Assembly (NCBI GenBank): GCA_023230905.1
Contig: JALNWL010000002.1
Span: 1-45,069 of the forward strand
Reading direction: 5' to 3'
Length of the DNA: 45,069 nt
Origin: Syntrophales bacterium
GTDB taxonomy: Bacteria; Desulfobacterota; Syntrophia; Syntrophales; UBA2251
The notes below the pieces were generated by a model. The model was not told where the DNA came from. It did not search any database and worked only from the letters and a program-made list of their open reading frames with translations. Position numbers and translations under genes: made by a program. Below, piece after piece: positions 43,781-45,069 of this stretch. How positions within the stretch are numbered: the first letter of the stretch is position 1; the number at the start of each line of letters is the position of its first letter.

Positions 43781-43822
43781 GCCCCCGCGGCGGCAGGCGT
43801 TTCGCGCCTGCCGCGCGGGGCC
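43781..43822 (+). terminator. Long GC-rich hairpin after the PaaK-like gene
   Basis: An 18-pair stem with one bulge (43781-43799 against 43805-43822) closes a TTTCG loop. There is no strong U-tract, only TTCTTTG about 10 nt later, so it may be a transcript-end stabiliser rather than a classic terminator. Confidence 0.45.
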
Positions 43823-43954
43823 GGTCCCGCGTTCTTTGAAAACAGGATTCGATGCTGTTCGCAGGACCTGTCCCCGGCGATGCCCGGTTTCGAAACCGGC
43901 GGCGCGAGGGGAGCCGCAGGTCGGCACAGGCGTGGAAGGCTTTCGGCTCGGCCT

Positions 43955-43980
43955 CCGGAACGTTGACCCGGACGTTCCGG
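43955..43980. promoter_or_regulatory. Perfect inverted repeat upstream of acyl-CoA synthetase
   Basis: CCGGAACGT (43955-43963) and ACGTTCCGG (43972-43980) flank an 8-bp spacer, 68 bp before the next start codon. The symmetry suits a dimeric regulator and differs from the TGATCA-centred TetR site. Confidence 0.45.
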
Positions 43981-44048
43981 GGGCGCCGGTCGGGAGGAGA
44001 GATGTCAACGATACATCGTCCGCAGGGCATAAAAAAAGGAGGTCTGTC

Positions 44049-45069
44049 ATGGCGCGAGTGATGGATGATTTCTTCAGGCAGCACGCAGCGGAACAGCCCG
44101 ACCAGGAGGCGCTCGTCTACAAGGACCGGCGCTTCACGTACCGGCAGTACGACGAGATCACCGACCGGGTCGCCATGGGGCTTCTCGGCATCGGCGTCAA
44201 GCGGGGGGACCGCGTCGGGATCTACGTCCCCAACTGGCCGGAATTTATCTTCGCCTATCTGGGCGCGGCCAAGATCGGCGCCGTGGCCGTCCCGGTCAGC
44301 TGGCGCTTCACGGCCCAGGAGATCAAGTTCGTCCTGGACGACGCCGGAATCTCCGCCCTGGTGATGGCGGCCGGCTTCATGGGGATGGACTTCGTCCAGA
44401 ACCTCAAGGCGGCGCGGAAGGAACTGCCGCTGCTGAAGAAGGTGGTGATCCTCGAAGAGGACAAGGCCGAGGCGGGGATGATCCCGTGGGCGAGATTTCT
44501 GGCCGAACCGGGCCCGGCCCTGGAGCAGGCCCAGGCGGCCGTCGAGCCGGATGACCCCATGCTGTTTCTCTACACGTCGGGCACCACCGGGATTCCCAAG
44601 GCGGCCATGCTGACCCATAAAAACCTGATCTCCTATACGAACGGCCAGAATGCGGCCTCCGATTACGGGAAGGGGCACACGCTGCTGTTGAACATTCCGC
44701 TGAACCACGTGGGCGGCGCCGTCATGGCGGTCATCGCCACGCTCAACTCGGGGAACAAGCTCGTCATCATGGACATGTTCGTCCCGGAGGAGACCCTGCA
44801 GATCATCGAAAAGGAACGCGTGACCATCATCGGGCAGGTGCCGGCCCAATACGCCCTGGAGCTGCTCAACCCCAACGTGGAGAAGTACGATCTGAGCACG
44901 ATTCAGACGGCCATCGTCTCCAGCCAGCCCTGTCCCTCGGAGCTGATTCTGGCGATCAAGCAGCGGATGGGGGTCATGCCGCAGAACGCCTACGGCCTGA
45001 CGGAGGTCAGCGGCGCCATCACCTTCACGCACCCCAGTCATGGCGAGGAAAAGCTCAAGCACAGCGTCG
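44049..45069 (+). CDS. Acyl-CoA synthetase (AMP-forming), cut by window end
   Basis: 340 residues are visible from the ATG at 44049 (AGGAGG upstream); the window ends before a stop. Class I adenylate-forming enzyme motifs are the N-terminal FRQHAAEQPDQEALVYKD, the P-loop LYTSGTTGIPKAAMLTHKNL (about 177-196) and QNAYGLTEVSGA near the end. The C-terminal lid domain with the catalytic Lys lies outside. Sequence resembles long-chain or aromatic acyl-CoA synthetases of the FadD/CaiC group. It would activate a carboxylic acid for the dehydrogenases upstream. Confidence 0.92.
   Translation, partial: MARVMDDFFRQHAAEQPDQEALVYKDRRFTYRQYDEITDRVAMGLLGIGVKRGDRVGIYVPNWPEFIFAYLGAAKIGAVAVPVSWRFTAQEIKFVLDDAGISALVMAAGFMGMDFVQNLKAARKELPLLKKVVILEEDKAEAGMIPWARFLAEPGPALEQAQAAVEPDDPMLFLYTSGTTGIPKAAMLTHKNLISYTNGQNAASDYGKGHTLLLNIPLNHVGGAVMAVIATLNSGNKLVIMDMFVPEETLQIIEKERVTIIGQVPAQYALELLNPNVEKYDLSTIQTAIVSSQPCPSELILAIKQRMGVMPQNAYGLTEVSGAITFTHPSHGEEKLKHSV

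Larger units (their letters stand above)
43742..44048. other. Intergenic region between the two CoA ligase genes
   Basis: 307 bp with no gene I can support. It holds a small CGGACG-TTT-CGTCCG hairpin (43750-43764), a long GC hairpin (43781-43822) and a 9-bp inverted repeat (43955-43980). The last stretch is A-rich and carries the AGGAGG for the next gene. Confidence 0.5.

Noticed and set aside
1..45069. Mobile elements, CRISPR arrays, tRNA or rRNA genes
   Set aside because: No transposase or integrase motif, no regularly spaced repeats, and no tRNA T-loop/CCA arrangement or rRNA core sequence was noticed.

Overview
This is a GC-rich chromosomal window with densely packed genes on both strands. 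I see no rRNA, tRNA, CRISPR array, transposase or phage gene. The gene set suggests an anaerobic Desulfobacterota (former Deltaproteobacteria) organism, probably near the Syntrophales. The reasons are a large acyl-CoA dehydrogenase / PaaK-type ligase cluster, formate-tetrahydrofolate ligase beside membrane formate-dehydrogenase-type subunits, a PurS-PurL fusion with separate PurQ, a selenocysteine-type peroxiredoxin and a CHASE2 Ser/Thr kinase. This placement is inferred from gene content only.

Layout. 1-8.1 kb: a DUF486 membrane protein, a cysteine-rich ferredoxin, an RsbRD_N-like sensor domain, a glycogen debranching enzyme, LolA, IlvE and a YifB/ComM ATPase. A 348-bp gap before ilvE's 3' end carries DnaA-box-like repeats. 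8.4-16.7 kb (+): moaC, a PH-domain membrane protein, a Fis-like factor, a left-handed beta-helix GlmU-like protein, a 1281-residue GlmS-like protein with a split glutaminase domain, and pyrG. 16.8-21.2 kb (-): purL, purQ and rnk. 21.5-26.9 kb: an HPP membrane protein, orphan formate-dehydrogenase-type FeS and cytochrome b subunits, an ACT regulator, fhs, and a Bcp-like peroxiredoxin read through an in-frame TGA (selenocysteine) with a SECIS-like hairpin. 27.1-31.1 kb: a CHASE2-Ser/Thr kinase, PP2C phosphatase and FHA protein module. 31.1-34.8 kb: DUF523/DUF1722, a NagB-like protein with an altered active site, and GlmM. 35.1-36.0 kb: a malate dehydrogenase split by one in-frame TAG. 36.2-45.1 kb (+): a TetR regulator and an acyl-CoA catabolic cluster (two acyl-CoA dehydrogenases, a MaoC hydratase, a PP2C-like protein, a PHP protein, a PaaK-like ligase and an acyl-CoA synthetase cut by the window end).

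How they fit together. The catabolic cluster would activate a carboxylic acid to its CoA thioester, then oxidise and hydrate it. Two near-identical 14-bp palindromes, one before the TetR gene and one before the PaaK-like gene, suggest that the TetR protein controls both. The formate-type electron-transfer subunits and fhs diverge from one intergenic region and point to one-carbon/formate metabolism. GlmS-like, GlmU-like, GlmM and NagB-like genes form two separated amino-sugar groups. The most notable items are the cysteine-free selenoprotein peroxiredoxin, the giant GlmS-like protein, the amber codon in mdh and the shared TetR operator.
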